Source: Prolixibacteraceae bacterium
GTDB lineage: Bacteria; Bacteroidota; Bacteroidia; Bacteroidales; Prolixibacteraceae
Assembly: GCA_018648265.1 (NCBI GenBank)
Contig: JABGRN010000059.1
Location: forward strand, 1-35,622
Direction of reading: 5' to 3'
DNA: 35,622 nt
Part shown: positions 16,599 to 26,908 of the stretch, piece after piece
Position numbering within the stretch: the first letter of the stretch is position 1
How the letters are laid out: each line of letters begins with the position of its first letter
Translations under genes and position numbers: made by a program
The notes under the pieces: generated by a model
Databases searched by the model: none
What the model saw: only the letters and a program-made list of their open reading frames with translations
What the model was told of the DNA's origin: nothing

Positions 16599-18026
16599 TC
16601 AGTTTGCCAGATTCTCCAACCTACTGGCATCGAGCTGGATAAAAACGAACAAGAGAATTGTAAACGACCAAAGTGACGAACCTCCGTAACTAAAAAAGGG
16701 TAATGGGATCCCAATTACGGGCATAAGGCCAATGGTCATGCCAATATTAACCATAAAATGAAAAAAAAGGATTACAGCAACTGTATAACCATAAATCCTT
16801 GAAAATCCTGACCGTTGTCTTTCGGAGAGAAAAACCAGCCTGATTAATAAAAAGAGGAATAAAACAACCACGGTAAAAGTCCCCGCAAAACCCCATTCCT
16901 CGCCCACTGTGCAAAAAATAAAATCTGTACTTTGCTCTGGCACAAAATTAAATTTAGTTTGAGTTCCTTGTAAATATCCTTTGCCCCACAATCCACCGGA
17001 ACCTATGGCAATTTTACTTTGATTTACATTATATCCCGCACCCAGCAGATCGGACTGAATACCCAAAAGTTCATTTATCCTCGCCTGATGATGCGGTGCT
17101 AGCATGTTATTAAAAGCATAATCAACAGAAATGCTAAATAAAACTGAACCTAAAAAAACCAACGCAACAATAATGTAGTTTTTAAATTTTTTCCGAATAC
17201 TGTAACCCAAAACTACGGCACCTCCAATAATAGAACTTACAACTAATACTTCAGCTATTTTATAATTTGTTTTTAATATTAAGTTTAATACATAAAATAA
17301 TGCAATGCTTACTATAAATATACTTAAAATGATAACGAATTGTTTTATTCTCGGATTAAGGATTAGGAATGCAAATATTGCGGCTAATAACAATACAACC
17401 ATCATAATAAAGTTAGAGAACAACAGTGCAAAAACAAATAGCAATGTTACCAACAAAGCAAAAAACAAAACCACCCCGGAAAGTCCTTCACGGTATAGAA
17501 CCAGGATAAAAGAAAAATAGACTAATGCTGAACCTGTGTCGTTTTGTAGTAAAATTAAAATAGTTGGTAAAAACACGATTACAACAATTGTAATCAACGA
17601 TTTGAAACGCTGTATTTTAAACCCGAAAGAACTCATGTACCTGGCCAAAGCCAAACCGGTAGCAAACTTAGCAAACTCAGAAGGTTGAATACCAAAATCG
17701 CCCAAAATAAACCACGATTTAGCGCCATTAATTTCTGTCCCAACAAACAAAACCAGTATCAATAAAAATACAAGAATCCCAAATATGATGTATGAAAAGA
17801 AAACATAAAAATTAGTTTCGATTAAAAGGATTACAAAACCAATTATTAATGCAGCCGAAATCCAAATTATTTGTTTGCCATAACGTTGCGACAAATCAAA
17901 AATGCTTTGATGCTCTTCGCTATAAACCGAGGCATAAATATTTATCCAACCCAAAAACACCAACATTAGGTAGAGAGAAACCGTAAGCCAATCGATATTT
18001 ACCCACACATTATTTCGTCTTGGCAT
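16599..18026 (-). CDS. rodA: Rod shape-determining protein RodA (peptidoglycan glycosyltransferase)
   Basis: Inner-membrane SEDS-family enzyme of 475 residues that polymerises lipid II into glycan strands for the elongasome together with PBP2. About ten membrane helices are visible. The SEDS signatures are present: GAKSWFILGDFGIQPSEFAK, the PEQSTDFIFCTVGEEWGF loop before the late helices, and the C-terminal GIPLPFFSYGGSS run. It is longer than E. coli RodA (370), the extra length being hydrophobic segments in the middle (about 180-290), a feature common in Bacteroidota. It follows mrdA after 1 base, at the end of the purH-mre-mrd-rod operon. Confidence 0.96.
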   Translation of the reverse strand: MPRRNNVWVNIDWLTVSLYLMLVFLGWINIYASVYSEEHQSIFDLSQRYGKQIIWISAALIIGFVILLIETNFYVFFSYIIFGILVFLLILVLFVGTEINGAKSWFILGDFGIQPSEFAKFATGLALARYMSSFGFKIQRFKSLITIVVIVFLPTILILLQNDTGSALVYFSFILVLYREGLSGVVLFFALLVTLLFVFALLFSNFIMMVVLLLAAIFAFLILNPRIKQFVIILSIFIVSIALFYVLNLILKTNYKIAEVLVVSSIIGGAVVLGYSIRKKFKNYIIVALVFLGSVLFSISVDYAFNNMLAPHHQARINELLGIQSDLLGAGYNVNQSKIAIGSGGLWGKGYLQGTQTKFNFVPEQSTDFIFCTVGEEWGFAGTFTVVVLFLFLLIRLVFLSERQRSGFSRIYGYTVAVILFFHFMVNIGMTIGLMPVIGIPLPFFSYGGSSLWSFTILLFVFIQLDASRLENLAN

Positions 18027-18027
18027 T

Positions 18028-19845
18028 TTATTCAGGTTGAAACGAATTTAATAAATTTGCTTTAATCATAACATTTTCGAGCCACTTCCTGTTAGGTGAA
18101 ATGGTATCGGTTAAATATTTTTCTACAATTAAACTTGCGATGGGAGCGGCATAACGTGATCCCCAAACCCCATTTTCAACATAAACCGAGAGTGCTATCC
18201 TTGGATTTTCTTTTGGGGCAAAAGCCATAAATATGGAATGTGCTGAACCTTGTGGATTTTGAGCAGTACCGGTTTTCCCGCACATAGCAATATCCGGAAT
18301 ACGAGACATTTCAGCAGAACCGCCTGGATCTAAAGCCATCTCCATTCCCCTGATTACTGGCTCGTAATACTCGGCAGATATTTTTCCATAGTTTTTAGTT
18401 TTAAAACTTTGATCAATTTGTTCATTTTCAATCTCTTTAACAATATGCGGAATATAATAATACCCACGATTGGCAATTATTGCACAATAATTTGCCATTT
18501 GCAATGGAGTTACACCCAATTCGCCTTGCCCAATGGCCAACGAGCGTACAGTTAAGGCATTCCAATGCCCCCCACCATAAATACGGTTATAATATGATTC
18601 AAGAGGTAAACTCCCCTTATTTTCATTTGTAAAATCGGATCCTAATTTTTGCCCAACACCAAAACTCAGTGCATACTCGCGCCAAACATTATAACCATCT
18701 GCAATAGATTCATATTTACGTAAAATAGATCGAAATGTATTCCACAAAAAAGGGTTGCACGATTCCCTGATTGCACCAATAACTTCTACAGGCGAACCAT
18801 GATAATGAGTGCACCGTATCGGGACAGATTCGGGGCCGGCACACGAAAAATGGGTATTTATTGAAATAACCTGTTCTTGCAGCCCAATTAATATATTTAA
18901 AACTTTGTAGGTTGACCCCGGTGGATATTCCGCCAAAAGCGATCGGTTAAAAAGCGGTTTTAATGTGTCGGACAATAGCTTTGAATAATTGCTTCCCCTT
19001 ACCCGCCTAACCATTAACCCCGGATCGTAAGACGGGGCGCTGACCATTGCCAGGATTTCTCCAGTTGAAGGTTCTATTGCAACAACACTTCCTTTTTTAT
19101 TTTGAAACAATTTTTCGGCATATTGTTGTAATTCAATGTCGATTGTCGAAGTTACATTTTTACCTGTTTTAGCCGGAATATCGTCCAAGCCATTTTTGTA
19201 ACTTCCTTGGATCCGGTTATGTACGTCAACAAAATATTTTTTTACCCCTTTATTTCCCCGAAGTTGTGTTTCGTAAGCTTTATCAATTCCGCTAATCCCA
19301 ATATAATCTCCAATTTTATAATATTCGTCGTTTTTAATTTCATTTACGCCAACCTCTCCAACATAGCCCAAAACATGTGCGGCAGCTTTATTTGAGTATT
19401 CGCGGAGTGTTCTGGATTGCGTGTGAAACCCCTTAAATTTATACAACTGCTCCTGAAGGGTTGCATAACTTTCGGGGGAGATTTGTTTTACCAATATTGA
19501 TGGTTTATATCTCGAGTATTCCTTTGCCGACTTAATTCCTGTTTCTAATTCTTCTTTTGAAATTTCAAGCAATCGGCAAAGATAGGTTGTATCAAAGTCA
19601 AGCACTTCCCGCGGGATAATCATTAAATCGTATGCAGCTTTATTAAAAACGAGTAATTTGTTGTTACGGTCGTAAACCAGGCCGCGCGCCGGATATTGCA
19701 CAACTTCGCGCAAAACATTATTTGTGGCAAACTGTTTAAAACTAGGATCGAGCAATTGTAGCCCGAATAATTTAATTATAAACACAAGGCCAATTGTTGC
19801 AAAAATTCCAATAATTACATATTTCCGTTTTGAATAAGTATTCAC
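18028..19845 (-). CDS. mrdA: Penicillin-binding protein 2 (transpeptidase)
   Basis: Bitopic inner-membrane D,D-transpeptidase of 605 residues, partner of RodA. One N-terminal membrane helix (about 9-30) is followed by the dimerisation domain and the transpeptidase domain with the three active-site motifs: STYK (S311 nucleophile, K314), SCN (362-364) and KTG (524-526, in CGKTGTAQN). The length is usual for PBP2. It lies 10 bases after mreD and 1 base before rodA. Confidence 0.95.
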   Translation of the reverse strand: MNTYSKRKYVIIGIFATIGLVFIIKLFGLQLLDPSFKQFATNNVLREVVQYPARGLVYDRNNKLLVFNKAAYDLMIIPREVLDFDTTYLCRLLEISKEELETGIKSAKEYSRYKPSILVKQISPESYATLQEQLYKFKGFHTQSRTLREYSNKAAAHVLGYVGEVGVNEIKNDEYYKIGDYIGISGIDKAYETQLRGNKGVKKYFVDVHNRIQGSYKNGLDDIPAKTGKNVTSTIDIELQQYAEKLFQNKKGSVVAIEPSTGEILAMVSAPSYDPGLMVRRVRGSNYSKLLSDTLKPLFNRSLLAEYPPGSTYKVLNILIGLQEQVISINTHFSCAGPESVPIRCTHYHGSPVEVIGAIRESCNPFLWNTFRSILRKYESIADGYNVWREYALSFGVGQKLGSDFTNENKGSLPLESYYNRIYGGGHWNALTVRSLAIGQGELGVTPLQMANYCAIIANRGYYYIPHIVKEIENEQIDQSFKTKNYGKISAEYYEPVIRGMEMALDPGGSAEMSRIPDIAMCGKTGTAQNPQGSAHSIFMAFAPKENPRIALSVYVENGVWGSRYAAPIASLIVEKYLTDTISPNRKWLENVMIKANLLNSFQPE

Positions 19846-19855
19846 ATTAAAAAAA

Positions 19856-20359
19856 TTACTCCCTAAATATTATAAATTGACTCAAAACAATGACAAAAAC
19901 CGAAAACAATGTACTCAATAATATTCTGAAAAGCGTGCCTAAAAAATTGGAAAAGGTAAAAATTTCAAGATAAAAAAGCACGATATGATGAAAAACAACC
20001 ATCAAAAAAGCATAATACAAAAACCATCTTAATTTGTTTTGTTTTAATCCGGGGTAATCACTTCTATCTTCTTCTCGATCGGAAATTATACGGATAATCA
20101 ATGGTCGGATAAATGCAATAAAAACAGTTGCTGCCGAATGAATCCCCAAAGTGTTCGAAAAAATATCGATGGTAATCCCTAGTAAAAATGCCAACATTAA
20201 AACTGCAAATCTGGGTGTATTTAAAGGTAAGAGCAATATAAATAAAATATACATATAAGGATTGACAAAACCACTAAACTGAACCTGGTTTAATAGAAGG
20301 ACCTGAATTAAAACCAGGCTTATAAACATTACCGCATATTTAATTATTATTCGGATCAT
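19856..20359 (-). CDS. mreD: Rod shape-determining protein MreD
   Basis: Small inner-membrane protein of 167 residues, with about five hydrophobic segments, that couples MreC to the elongation complex. Sequence similarity in this family is weak; the identification rests on length, topology and position between mreC and mrdA. It overlaps the end of mreC by 20 bases, which supports translational coupling. Confidence 0.9.
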   Translation of the reverse strand: MIRIIIKYAVMFISLVLIQVLLLNQVQFSGFVNPYMYILFILLLPLNTPRFAVLMLAFLLGITIDIFSNTLGIHSAATVFIAFIRPLIIRIISDREEDRSDYPGLKQNKLRWFLYYAFLMVVFHHIVLFYLEIFTFSNFLGTLFRILLSTLFSVFVIVLSQFIIFRE

Positions 20360-21185
20360 CCTGTATCAAATGTTCAAGTTTTTTTATTTCCGCTTTGTTC
20401 AAATTATCTATCACATCTACAAAAGTCAGCGCTTTAAAATTTGTTGACAATTTTACTTTAATATCGTAATAGTTTCCCCCTTCCGGTTGTAAAAACGATT
20501 GAATTGTTCCGATCATTATTCCCTCAGGAAATATTGATGAATAACCACTTGTTAAAACCGTATCACCAAAAGCAAGTTCAACATGAAACGGGATTTCCAA
20601 TAAATTGGCAAACCTGTATTCATTGGCCCCCCATGCAAGAGATCCCAAAAAATCATTTTTCTTTAATTTTGTTGAAATGCTCCAACGTTGGTTTAATACC
20701 GACAAACCAATTGAATAAGAATCAGAAACCCGGGTGATTACCCCAACAATTCCTTCCCTTGAAATTATTCCTTGATCAGGCTTGATACCATGCTTTTTTC
20801 CTTTATTTAATGTTATGTAATTCGAGGTTCTATTTACTGAATTATTTATTACCCTGGCAGAAATAAACCGAAATGACGAATCTGTTTCTACGCCTTCCGA
20901 AAAAATAGGATCGGGTATAATTTCAATACGAGGAACAGTTTGAAGGATCGTTTTCAGGGTTGCATTTTCGTGTGCCAATTCCCTATTTATTTTTACCAAG
21001 GCAAAATAATTGACAACCGAATTAAAAGAATTATAGATTGAGGCAGTTACTTGGTTTGCCGAGTTCAGGTATTTCACTTTCTGGTAATTATTAAAATTAA
21101 AAATCAGCACCAACGATATAGCTTCTAAAAAAATAAAAAGAAGAAAAGGGTAATTTTTAATTAAAAACCTGAACAGACTCCTCAT
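20340..21185 (-). CDS. mreC: Rod shape-determining protein MreC
   Basis: Bitopic periplasmic scaffold of the elongasome, 281 residues. One N-terminal membrane helix (about 11-30) is followed by a short coiled-coil-like stretch (about 60-82) and the paired beta-barrel domain with GLVxVTR-like runs (EGIVGVITRVSDSYS, ASIF-like GYSSIFPEG). It lies 24 bases after mreB and overlaps mreD. Confidence 0.93.
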   Translation of the reverse strand: MRSLFRFLIKNYPFLLFIFLEAISLVLIFNFNNYQKVKYLNSANQVTASIYNSFNSVVNYFALVKINRELAHENATLKTILQTVPRIEIIPDPIFSEGVETDSSFRFISARVINNSVNRTSNYITLNKGKKHGIKPDQGIISREGIVGVITRVSDSYSIGLSVLNQRWSISTKLKKNDFLGSLAWGANEYRFANLLEIPFHVELAFGDTVLTSGYSSIFPEGIMIGTIQSFLQPEGGNYYDIKVKLSTNFKALTFVDVIDNLNKAEIKKLEHLIQDDPNNN

Positions 21186-21209
21186 ATCTAAATGGAAAAA
21201 ACCTGATAA

Positions 21210-22232
21210 TTACCTTATCAGGAAAGAGAAATTATCTACATTTTTTAAAGCTGTCCCTGCCCCCCGGACCACAGATTTCAGCGGATCTTCAGCAATTTGA
21301 AACTGTATTCCAATTTTGTCACTTAACCTTTTGTCTAATCCTTTAAGCAGTGCACCACCACCAGCAAGCCAAATACCTTTTGTTACAATGTCGGCATACA
21401 ATTCCGGTGGGGTTTGTTCCAAAGCACTAAGGACTGCTGTTTCGATTTTTGATAACGATTTTTCAAGGCAATGAGCAATTTCCTGATACGAAACCGGTAC
21501 TTCAATTGGCAAAGCTGTCATTTGGTTAGGTCCCTGCACGATAAAATCCTGTGGTGGATCCTTCAGTTGCGACAATGCCGAACCTACATGGATTTTAATT
21601 TCTTCGGCTGTTCTTTCACCAATTTTAATATTGTGCTGATGGCGCATATATTCCATAATATCAGCCGTTAAATCATCGCCTGCAATCCTAATTGATTTAT
21701 TTGTAACAATTCCGCCTAAGGAAATAACGGCAATTTCAGTGGTACCACCTCCAATGTCAACGACCATGTTACCTTCGGGGGCTTCAACATTGAGACCGAT
21801 ACCAATTGCAGCAGCCAAAGGCTCGTAAAGCATATAAACCTCGCGCCCACCAGCGTGTTCCGACGAATCGCGAACTGCGCGAATTTCGACTTCGGTACTT
21901 CCCGAAGGAATACAGATTACCATTTTCAGCGCGGGAGAAAACATTCTGGGCTTTGGATTAATCATTTTAATCATTCCCCTGATCATTTGTTCCGCAGCAC
22001 TAAAATCTGCAATCACACCATCTCTTAACGGCCTGATTGTTTTTAAGTTTGCATGCGTTTTCCCCTGCATTTGCCTGGCTTTTTCGCCAATGGCCACCAT
22101 TTTTTCTGATTTCAAATCAAAGGCTACAATCGACGGTTCATCAACAACAATTTTATTGTTATGAATAATTATTGTGTTCGCTGTTCCCAGGTCAATTGCA
22201 ATCTCTTGTGTTAAAAATGAAAATAACCCCAT
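21210..22232 (-). CDS. mreB: Rod shape-determining actin homologue MreB
   Basis: Cytoplasmic actin-like ATPase of 340 residues that forms membrane-bound filaments guiding lateral-wall synthesis. Motifs: DLGTANT (14-20, phosphate 1), VVDIGGGTTEIAVISLGGI (phosphate 2) and WLAGGGALLKGLDK (adenosine). It lacks any insertion and has a normal length. It is the first shape gene of the block, 45 bases after purH. Confidence 0.97.
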   Translation of the reverse strand: MGLFSFLTQEIAIDLGTANTIIIHNNKIVVDEPSIVAFDLKSEKMVAIGEKARQMQGKTHANLKTIRPLRDGVIADFSAAEQMIRGMIKMINPKPRMFSPALKMVICIPSGSTEVEIRAVRDSSEHAGGREVYMLYEPLAAAIGIGLNVEAPEGNMVVDIGGGTTEIAVISLGGIVTNKSIRIAGDDLTADIMEYMRHQHNIKIGERTAEEIKIHVGSALSQLKDPPQDFIVQGPNQMTALPIEVPVSYQEIAHCLEKSLSKIETAVLSALEQTPPELYADIVTKGIWLAGGGALLKGLDKRLSDKIGIQFQIAEDPLKSVVRGAGTALKNVDNFSFLIR

Positions 22233-22277
22233 CTTAATTAAACTGTTTATCTAAACTAAAAAAGTTTCTGTTTTACA

Positions 22278-23870
22278 TTAATGTTTAAAATGTCTCCTTC
22301 TGGTAAAAGCCATTGCAATCCCAAACTCGTTGCAAGCTTCAATAACTTCTTTGTCGCGGATGCTTCCACCCGGTTCAATAATATATTTTACACCATATTC
22401 GTTAGCTGCTTCAATACTATCTCGGAATGGAAAAAATGCGTCTGAAACAAGAATCGATTTTTCAATGTCCAATCCTTCCTTCATTTGAAATCTAGGCATG
22501 GTAAGATGCCGTAAACTATCTAAACGGTTAGGTTGCCCCATTCCTGCACCAGTTAACCAAAATGAGCCATTTTCTTTTTCGGTTACAATGGCAATCGCGT
22601 TGCTTTTTAAGTGTTTGCATGCGGTAACACCAAATTTTGCAAGACTTATTTTATTAGTATCAAATTCTTTCTCGGTAACATTTTCGAATTCGTTATCCAA
22701 ACCTTCATCTTCGTCTTGCACCAACATTCCCCCGCTTATTGAACGGTACAATTTTTCGCCGGTAGTTTCATTTTTAACCGGGGTTACTAATAACCGTAAG
22801 TTTTTCTTTTTACTAAAAACCTCAAGCGCTTCTTCTGAAAATTCAGGGGCAATCACAATTTCAACAAACTTATTCGCAAACCATTCGGCCACATCTTTGG
22901 TAACCCGGCTGGTAAAACAAATAATGCTTCCAAAAGCACTTATCGGATCGCCGGCCCAGGCCAATTCGAGCGATTCCACAATATTGCTTGTTACCGCCAA
23001 ACCGCACGGATTAAGGTGTTTAACCACCGATACCGCTACTTTGTTTTCAATATTTTTTACCGAATGAAAAGCATCGCTGGCTGATTTCCAGGCTGCATCG
23101 GCATCGAGCATATTATTGTACGAAAGTGCTTTGCCTTGTAAAACTTTAGCATTTGCCAATGTAACTTCTTCAGGCGAGTTATTAAATTTAAAGAATGTCG
23201 CCTTCTGATGTGGGTTTTCGCCGTATCGAAGAATTTGCCCATTATTTAAACTTATCCTTTCAGCCGCCTCGTCCACCCCACAGTTAAAATAACTAAAAAT
23301 TGCAGCATCGTAATGCGACGATACAGCAAACGATCTTCCTGCAAACCATTTCCTGTCTGCCAACGAGGATTCACCATTTTTTTCATTCAACAATTCAAGC
23401 AGCGTTTTATATTCTTTTTGAGAAGGAACAATTACAACGTCTTTAAAATTTTTGGCAGCCGCCCGAATTAGGGAAATCCCGCCAATATCAATTTTTTCAA
23501 TTATTTCCTGCTCAACTGCGCCGGAATTAACAGTATCTTCAAACGGATAAAGATCAACTATTACAAGGTCAATTTCAGGAATTTCATACTCTGTTAATTG
23601 GCTAACATCTCCCTGATTTTCACGGCGTGACAAAATACCACCAAAAACTTTTGGGTGCAAAGTTTTAACCCGGCCACCTAAAATTGAAGGGTATCCGGTC
23701 AAACTCTCAACAGAAGTAACTTCAACACCCAACGATTCAATAAAATTTTTGGTTCCCCCGGTACTTAATATTTTAACATTCAATTCATTCAGGCGGCGAA
23801 TAATCAAATCCAGGTTTTCTTTATGAAAGACTGAAACAAGAGCAGTCTTAATTTTTTTATTATCAGCCAT
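22278..23870 (-). CDS. purH: Bifunctional AICAR formyltransferase / IMP cyclohydrolase
   Basis: Cytoplasmic enzyme for the last two steps of purine synthesis, AICAR to FAICAR to IMP, 530 residues. The N-terminal cyclohydrolase (MGS-like) domain shows ILSTGGT and GGRVKTLHPKVFGGIL (65-80). The C-terminal transformylase domain shows RYGENPHQ (215-222) and the catalytic pair K284-H285 in VKHLNPCG. The gene heads the mre operon; an exact -7 element lies 26 bases upstream. The pairing of purH with mreB is a recurrent Bacteroidota arrangement. Confidence 0.96.
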   Translation of the reverse strand: MADNKKIKTALVSVFHKENLDLIIRRLNELNVKILSTGGTKNFIESLGVEVTSVESLTGYPSILGGRVKTLHPKVFGGILSRRENQGDVSQLTEYEIPEIDLVIVDLYPFEDTVNSGAVEQEIIEKIDIGGISLIRAAAKNFKDVVIVPSQKEYKTLLELLNEKNGESSLADRKWFAGRSFAVSSHYDAAIFSYFNCGVDEAAERISLNNGQILRYGENPHQKATFFKFNNSPEEVTLANAKVLQGKALSYNNMLDADAAWKSASDAFHSVKNIENKVAVSVVKHLNPCGLAVTSNIVESLELAWAGDPISAFGSIICFTSRVTKDVAEWFANKFVEIVIAPEFSEEALEVFSKKKNLRLLVTPVKNETTGEKLYRSISGGMLVQDEDEGLDNEFENVTEKEFDTNKISLAKFGVTACKHLKSNAIAIVTEKENGSFWLTGAGMGQPNRLDSLRHLTMPRFQMKEGLDIEKSILVSDAFFPFRDSIEAANEYGVKYIIEPGGSIRDKEVIEACNEFGIAMAFTRRRHFKH

Positions 23871-23895
23871 TTATTCCGTTTTTCAAATTCGCTGG

Positions 23896-23903
23896 CAAAG
23901 ATA
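23896..23903 (-). promoter_or_regulatory. Probable -7 element of the purH-mreBCD-mrdA-rodA operon
   Basis: The minus strand reads TATCTTTG, an exact TAnnTTTG. The predicted start point is near 23889, giving a leader of about 20 bases before the purH ATG. At the -33 position only a T-rich stretch is present rather than TTTG. Confidence 0.5.
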
Positions 23904-24098
23904 GAAAAATCAGGTCAGATCCTGTTAAAAAACACAAGGTTTCAAAAAATTAATACCCGGAATTATTAAGTTTTATGACGGATTCAGAATAAGGCTTGTA
24001 ATCATAAAGAAAAATCAACACTAATAAGGCAGCTTTCAGTTTCAGGTTTAAAGTTTAAAATTTTAAGTGAAACTAAATGCAGAGACTGGAACAAATTA

Positions 24099-24106
24099 TA
24101 TCTTTG
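24099..24106 (+). promoter_or_regulatory. Probable -7 element for the FtsX/MacB-type permease gene
   Basis: TATCTTTG, an exact TAnnTTTG, ends 20 bases before the ATG at 24127. No TTTG occurs about 20 bases further upstream. It is the same octamer as in the divergent purH element 200 bases away. Confidence 0.5.
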
Positions 24107-24126
24107 ACAAAATTTAAAATGCCAAA

Positions 24127-25380
24127 ATGCTTTTGATCAGACTTATTTTTGAAAGTTTTGCTTTTGCTTTTAATTCGCTGAAAGCAAATAAATTACGCAC
24201 TTTTCTCTCGCTATTGGGAATAACGATTGGTATTTTTGCCATAATATCAGTGTTTACTGTTATCGATTCTCTTGAAAGAAACATTCGTGAATCTCTTGAT
24301 GGAATGGGAAGCAATATGGTTTATTTACAAAAATGGCCATGGATGCCCCCGGAGGGAGAGACTGAATATCCCTGGTGGAGATACCTAAACCGCCCGGTAC
24401 CAGATTTGGAAGAAACCGAAGATTTACTGAGGAGAGGTAATTTAATCGACAATGCAGCGTTCCTTTTTGGTTTTAGCCGTACTGCACAATCGGGAAGCGA
24501 TAAAATTGAAAATGCAACTATTATGGCGACTTCGCATGGGATGATTGATGTTTGGGATCTTAAAGTGGAAAGGGGAAGGTATTTTACGGAGTCTGAAATG
24601 CGTTCGGGGTCGCCGGTTACGGTTGTTGGGACAGAAATTGCAGAAAACCTTTTCCCAAACATGAACCCTTTGGGGAAATCAATGAAAATACAAGGTCACA
24701 AATTCAGGATCATTGGTGTTTATGAGAAAAAAGGGCAGGATGCTTTTGGGACTTCAATGGACAAGAACATCCATATTTCGGCCGTAAAATCATTGTATAT
24801 GATTAATATCAGAAACCTTGACCGGGGCCAGACCATTTGTGTAAAAGCTAAACAAAATATTGATAACGATAAATTTATTGCTGAACTTGAGGGAATAATG
24901 CGTTCGATTCGAAAATTAAAACCCATGGAAGAAAACGATTTCGCAATGAATGAAGTAAGCATTATTTCCAAGCAGTTCGATTTGTTTTTTGAAGTTTTCA
25001 ATATGGCTGGCTGGATTATCGGTGGGTTTTCAATTCTCGTTGGAGGTTTTGGAATTGCAAACATTATGTTTGTTTCTGTAAAAGAGCGGACAAAAATTAT
25101 TGGGATTCAGAAATCGATTGGTGCCAAAAAATATTTTATTTTGTTACAGTTTATTTTTGAAGCAATTGTGCTTTCTGTAATTGGCGGGGTTGTCGGCTTG
25201 TTACTCATTTTTATCGGAACCCAAATTGTTTCTTACGTTTCTGAATTTACAATTATATTAACGATTGGAAATATAATCACTGGGTTATTGATTTCGAGTG
25301 TAATTGGTTTTATAGCAGGATTTATGCCAGCTCGCTCGGCCGCAAAACTAGATCCGGTGGTAGCAATGAATTCAGTTTAA
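24127..25380 (+). CDS. ABC transporter permease, MacB/FtsX type
   Basis: Inner-membrane protein of 417 residues. A first helix (about 17-40) is followed by a long periplasmic MacB_PCD-like domain (about 45-270) and three helices in the FtsX domain (about 295-410), with the typical VKERTKIIGIQKSIGAKK loop and GFMPARSAAKLDPVVAM end. Such permeases export lipopeptides, peptides or drugs, or transmit mechanical force, but need a separate ATPase. None is encoded next to it in this window. Its promoter faces away from purH. Confidence 0.87.
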   Translation: MLLIRLIFESFAFAFNSLKANKLRTFLSLLGITIGIFAIISVFTVIDSLERNIRESLDGMGSNMVYLQKWPWMPPEGETEYPWWRYLNRPVPDLEETEDLLRRGNLIDNAAFLFGFSRTAQSGSDKIENATIMATSHGMIDVWDLKVERGRYFTESEMRSGSPVTVVGTEIAENLFPNMNPLGKSMKIQGHKFRIIGVYEKKGQDAFGTSMDKNIHISAVKSLYMINIRNLDRGQTICVKAKQNIDNDKFIAELEGIMRSIRKLKPMEENDFAMNEVSIISKQFDLFFEVFNMAGWIIGGFSILVGGFGIANIMFVSVKERTKIIGIQKSIGAKKYFILLQFIFEAIVLSVIGGVVGLLLIFIGTQIVSYVSEFTIILTIGNIITGLLISSVIGFIAGFMPARSAAKLDPVVAMNSV

Positions 25381-25549
25381 CAATTTTCTAGTTTGATAAA
25401 AATTAATTGGAAGATCGAAAACCGGAGACGGAAGTTGGATAGTGCTACAAAGCTTATTATTATACTACGTTATAGTCAGTTTCCGGATAGTAGTTTCGTA
25501 AATTAAAATATTGCACATGTTTTTTGGAAATCGGTTAAAAGCTAAATTT

Positions 25550-26908
25550 TCATAATATACCGAAAAACATTTTCCCTATCATCAAATAAATCATAAGTCC
25601 CATTACGTCGTTCATTGTAGTAATAAAAGGTCCGGTGGCCAGTGCTGGATCTATTTTAAAACGATCTAAAACAAGTGGGATTAAAGTACCGAAAAACGAA
25701 GCAAAAAGGATTACAATAAATAATGAAATAGAAACTGAAAATGTTAAATCAAGGTTTCCCTGGCTCAAAAAATTATAAACAAAAATAAGTACGGCGAAAA
25801 TTGCTGCTGTGGAGAGCGCGATTAGTAACTCTTTTAACAGCCGTTTACCAGTTGTTTCTACATTTTTTACCCCACTGGCAATACTTTGTACTACAATTGA
25901 CGAAGATTGAACCCCGACATTCCCGCCCATTGCGGCAATTAAGGGAATAAAAAATGCAAGTTCAGTTACATTTTTTAAAGCATCTTCTTGCGACCCTAAA
26001 ACCAGAGCACCCAATATACCACCCAACAAACCAATGAGTAACCAGGGAAAACGTGCCCGCAATAGCTCCCCGATTTTATCACCGGGCTCAACATCTCCGG
26101 TAATACCCGAAACCATTTGATAATCTTTTTCAGCTTCTTCGCGCACAAAATCAATTACATCGTCGAAAGTAATCCGCCCTTTTAACCGGCCAATATCATC
26201 GACAACCGGAATTGCAACAAGGTCGTATTTATCCATAATTTCAGCAACTTCCTCTTGTCGTGTATCGGTGTTAACTAATTTTACGTCGGCATTGTAAACA
26301 TTCGAAATTTTAGTATTTGTATTGTTGAGGATAAGTTTTTTTAACGATAATACACCTTTTAATTTTTCTGTGTCATCAACCACATAAATATAATATATCT
26401 CATCTACCTCTTCGGCTTGTTTACTTATTTCTTTGAGGCAGGTTGCAATTGTCCAGTTTTCATTTACCGAAACCAGTTCTTTAGCCATAATTCCCCCGGC
26501 AGAGTCTTCTTCATATTCCAAAAGATCTACGATATCGCCGGCCTGTTCAACATCTTCTATTTCATTTAAAACCTCTTTTTGTAACTCTTCGTCCAAATCT
26601 GCAACCACATCGGCAGCATCATCAGAATCCATGTATTCAATAAATTTACTGGCGATAAATTCCGGGGGCAAAACTTTTAAAAACCTTCTCCGATCATTGT
26701 CCGGAATTTCAACTAAAACATCCGAAGCCTTTTCACCATCCAATAAAAGATAAATAAATTTTGCTTCCTCGATCGTCAAATCTTCAATCACTTCAGCAAT
26801 ATCTGCCGGATGAAGAGTTTCAATTTTCGTATTAACCCCTTCAACATTATTGCTTGCAACCAGTTCTTTTAATTGGTCGATATATTCTTTTGATATTTCA
26901 AATTGCAT
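25550..26908 (-). CDS. mgtE: Magnesium transporter MgtE
   Basis: Inner-membrane Mg2+ channel of 452 residues. A cytoplasmic N domain of short helices rich in Asp and Glu (about 1-130, with [10 protein letters not shown] and [12 protein letters not shown]) is followed by two CBS domains (about 137-258) and five membrane helices (about 285-452) with the pore run [15 protein letters not shown] and the [14 protein letters not shown] motif. The acidic N and CBS domains are the Mg2+ sensor that closes the pore when Mg2+ is high. Its 5' end overlaps rsmA by 11 bases. Confidence 0.95.
   Translation of the reverse strand: MQFEISKEYIDQLKELVASNNVEGVNTKIETLHPADIAEVIEDLTIEEAKFIYLLLDGEKASDVLVEIPDNDRRRFLKVLPPEFIASKFIEYMDSDDAADVVADLDEELQKEVLNEIEDVEQAGDIVDLLEYEEDSAGGIMAKELVSVNENWTIATCLKEISKQAEEVDEIYYIYVVDDTEKLKGVLSLKKLILNNTNTKISNVYNADVKLVNTDTRQEEVAEIMDKYDLVAIPVVDDIGRLKGRITFDDVIDFVREEAEKDYQMVSGITGDVEPGDKIGELLRARFPWLLIGLLGGILGALVLGSQEDALKNVTELAFFIPLIAAMGGNVGVQSSSIVVQSIASGVKNVETTGKRLLKELLIALSTAAIFAVLIFVYNFLSQGNLDLTFSVSISLFIVILFASFFGTLIPLVLDRFKIDPALATGPFITTMNDVMGLMIYLMIGKMFFGIL

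Noticed and set aside
22498-23067. Open frame of 189 codons on the plus strand inside purH
   Set aside because: It lies entirely antisense to a well-supported enzyme gene, and its product is Ser/Thr-rich and without recognisable motifs, as expected of a shadow frame.
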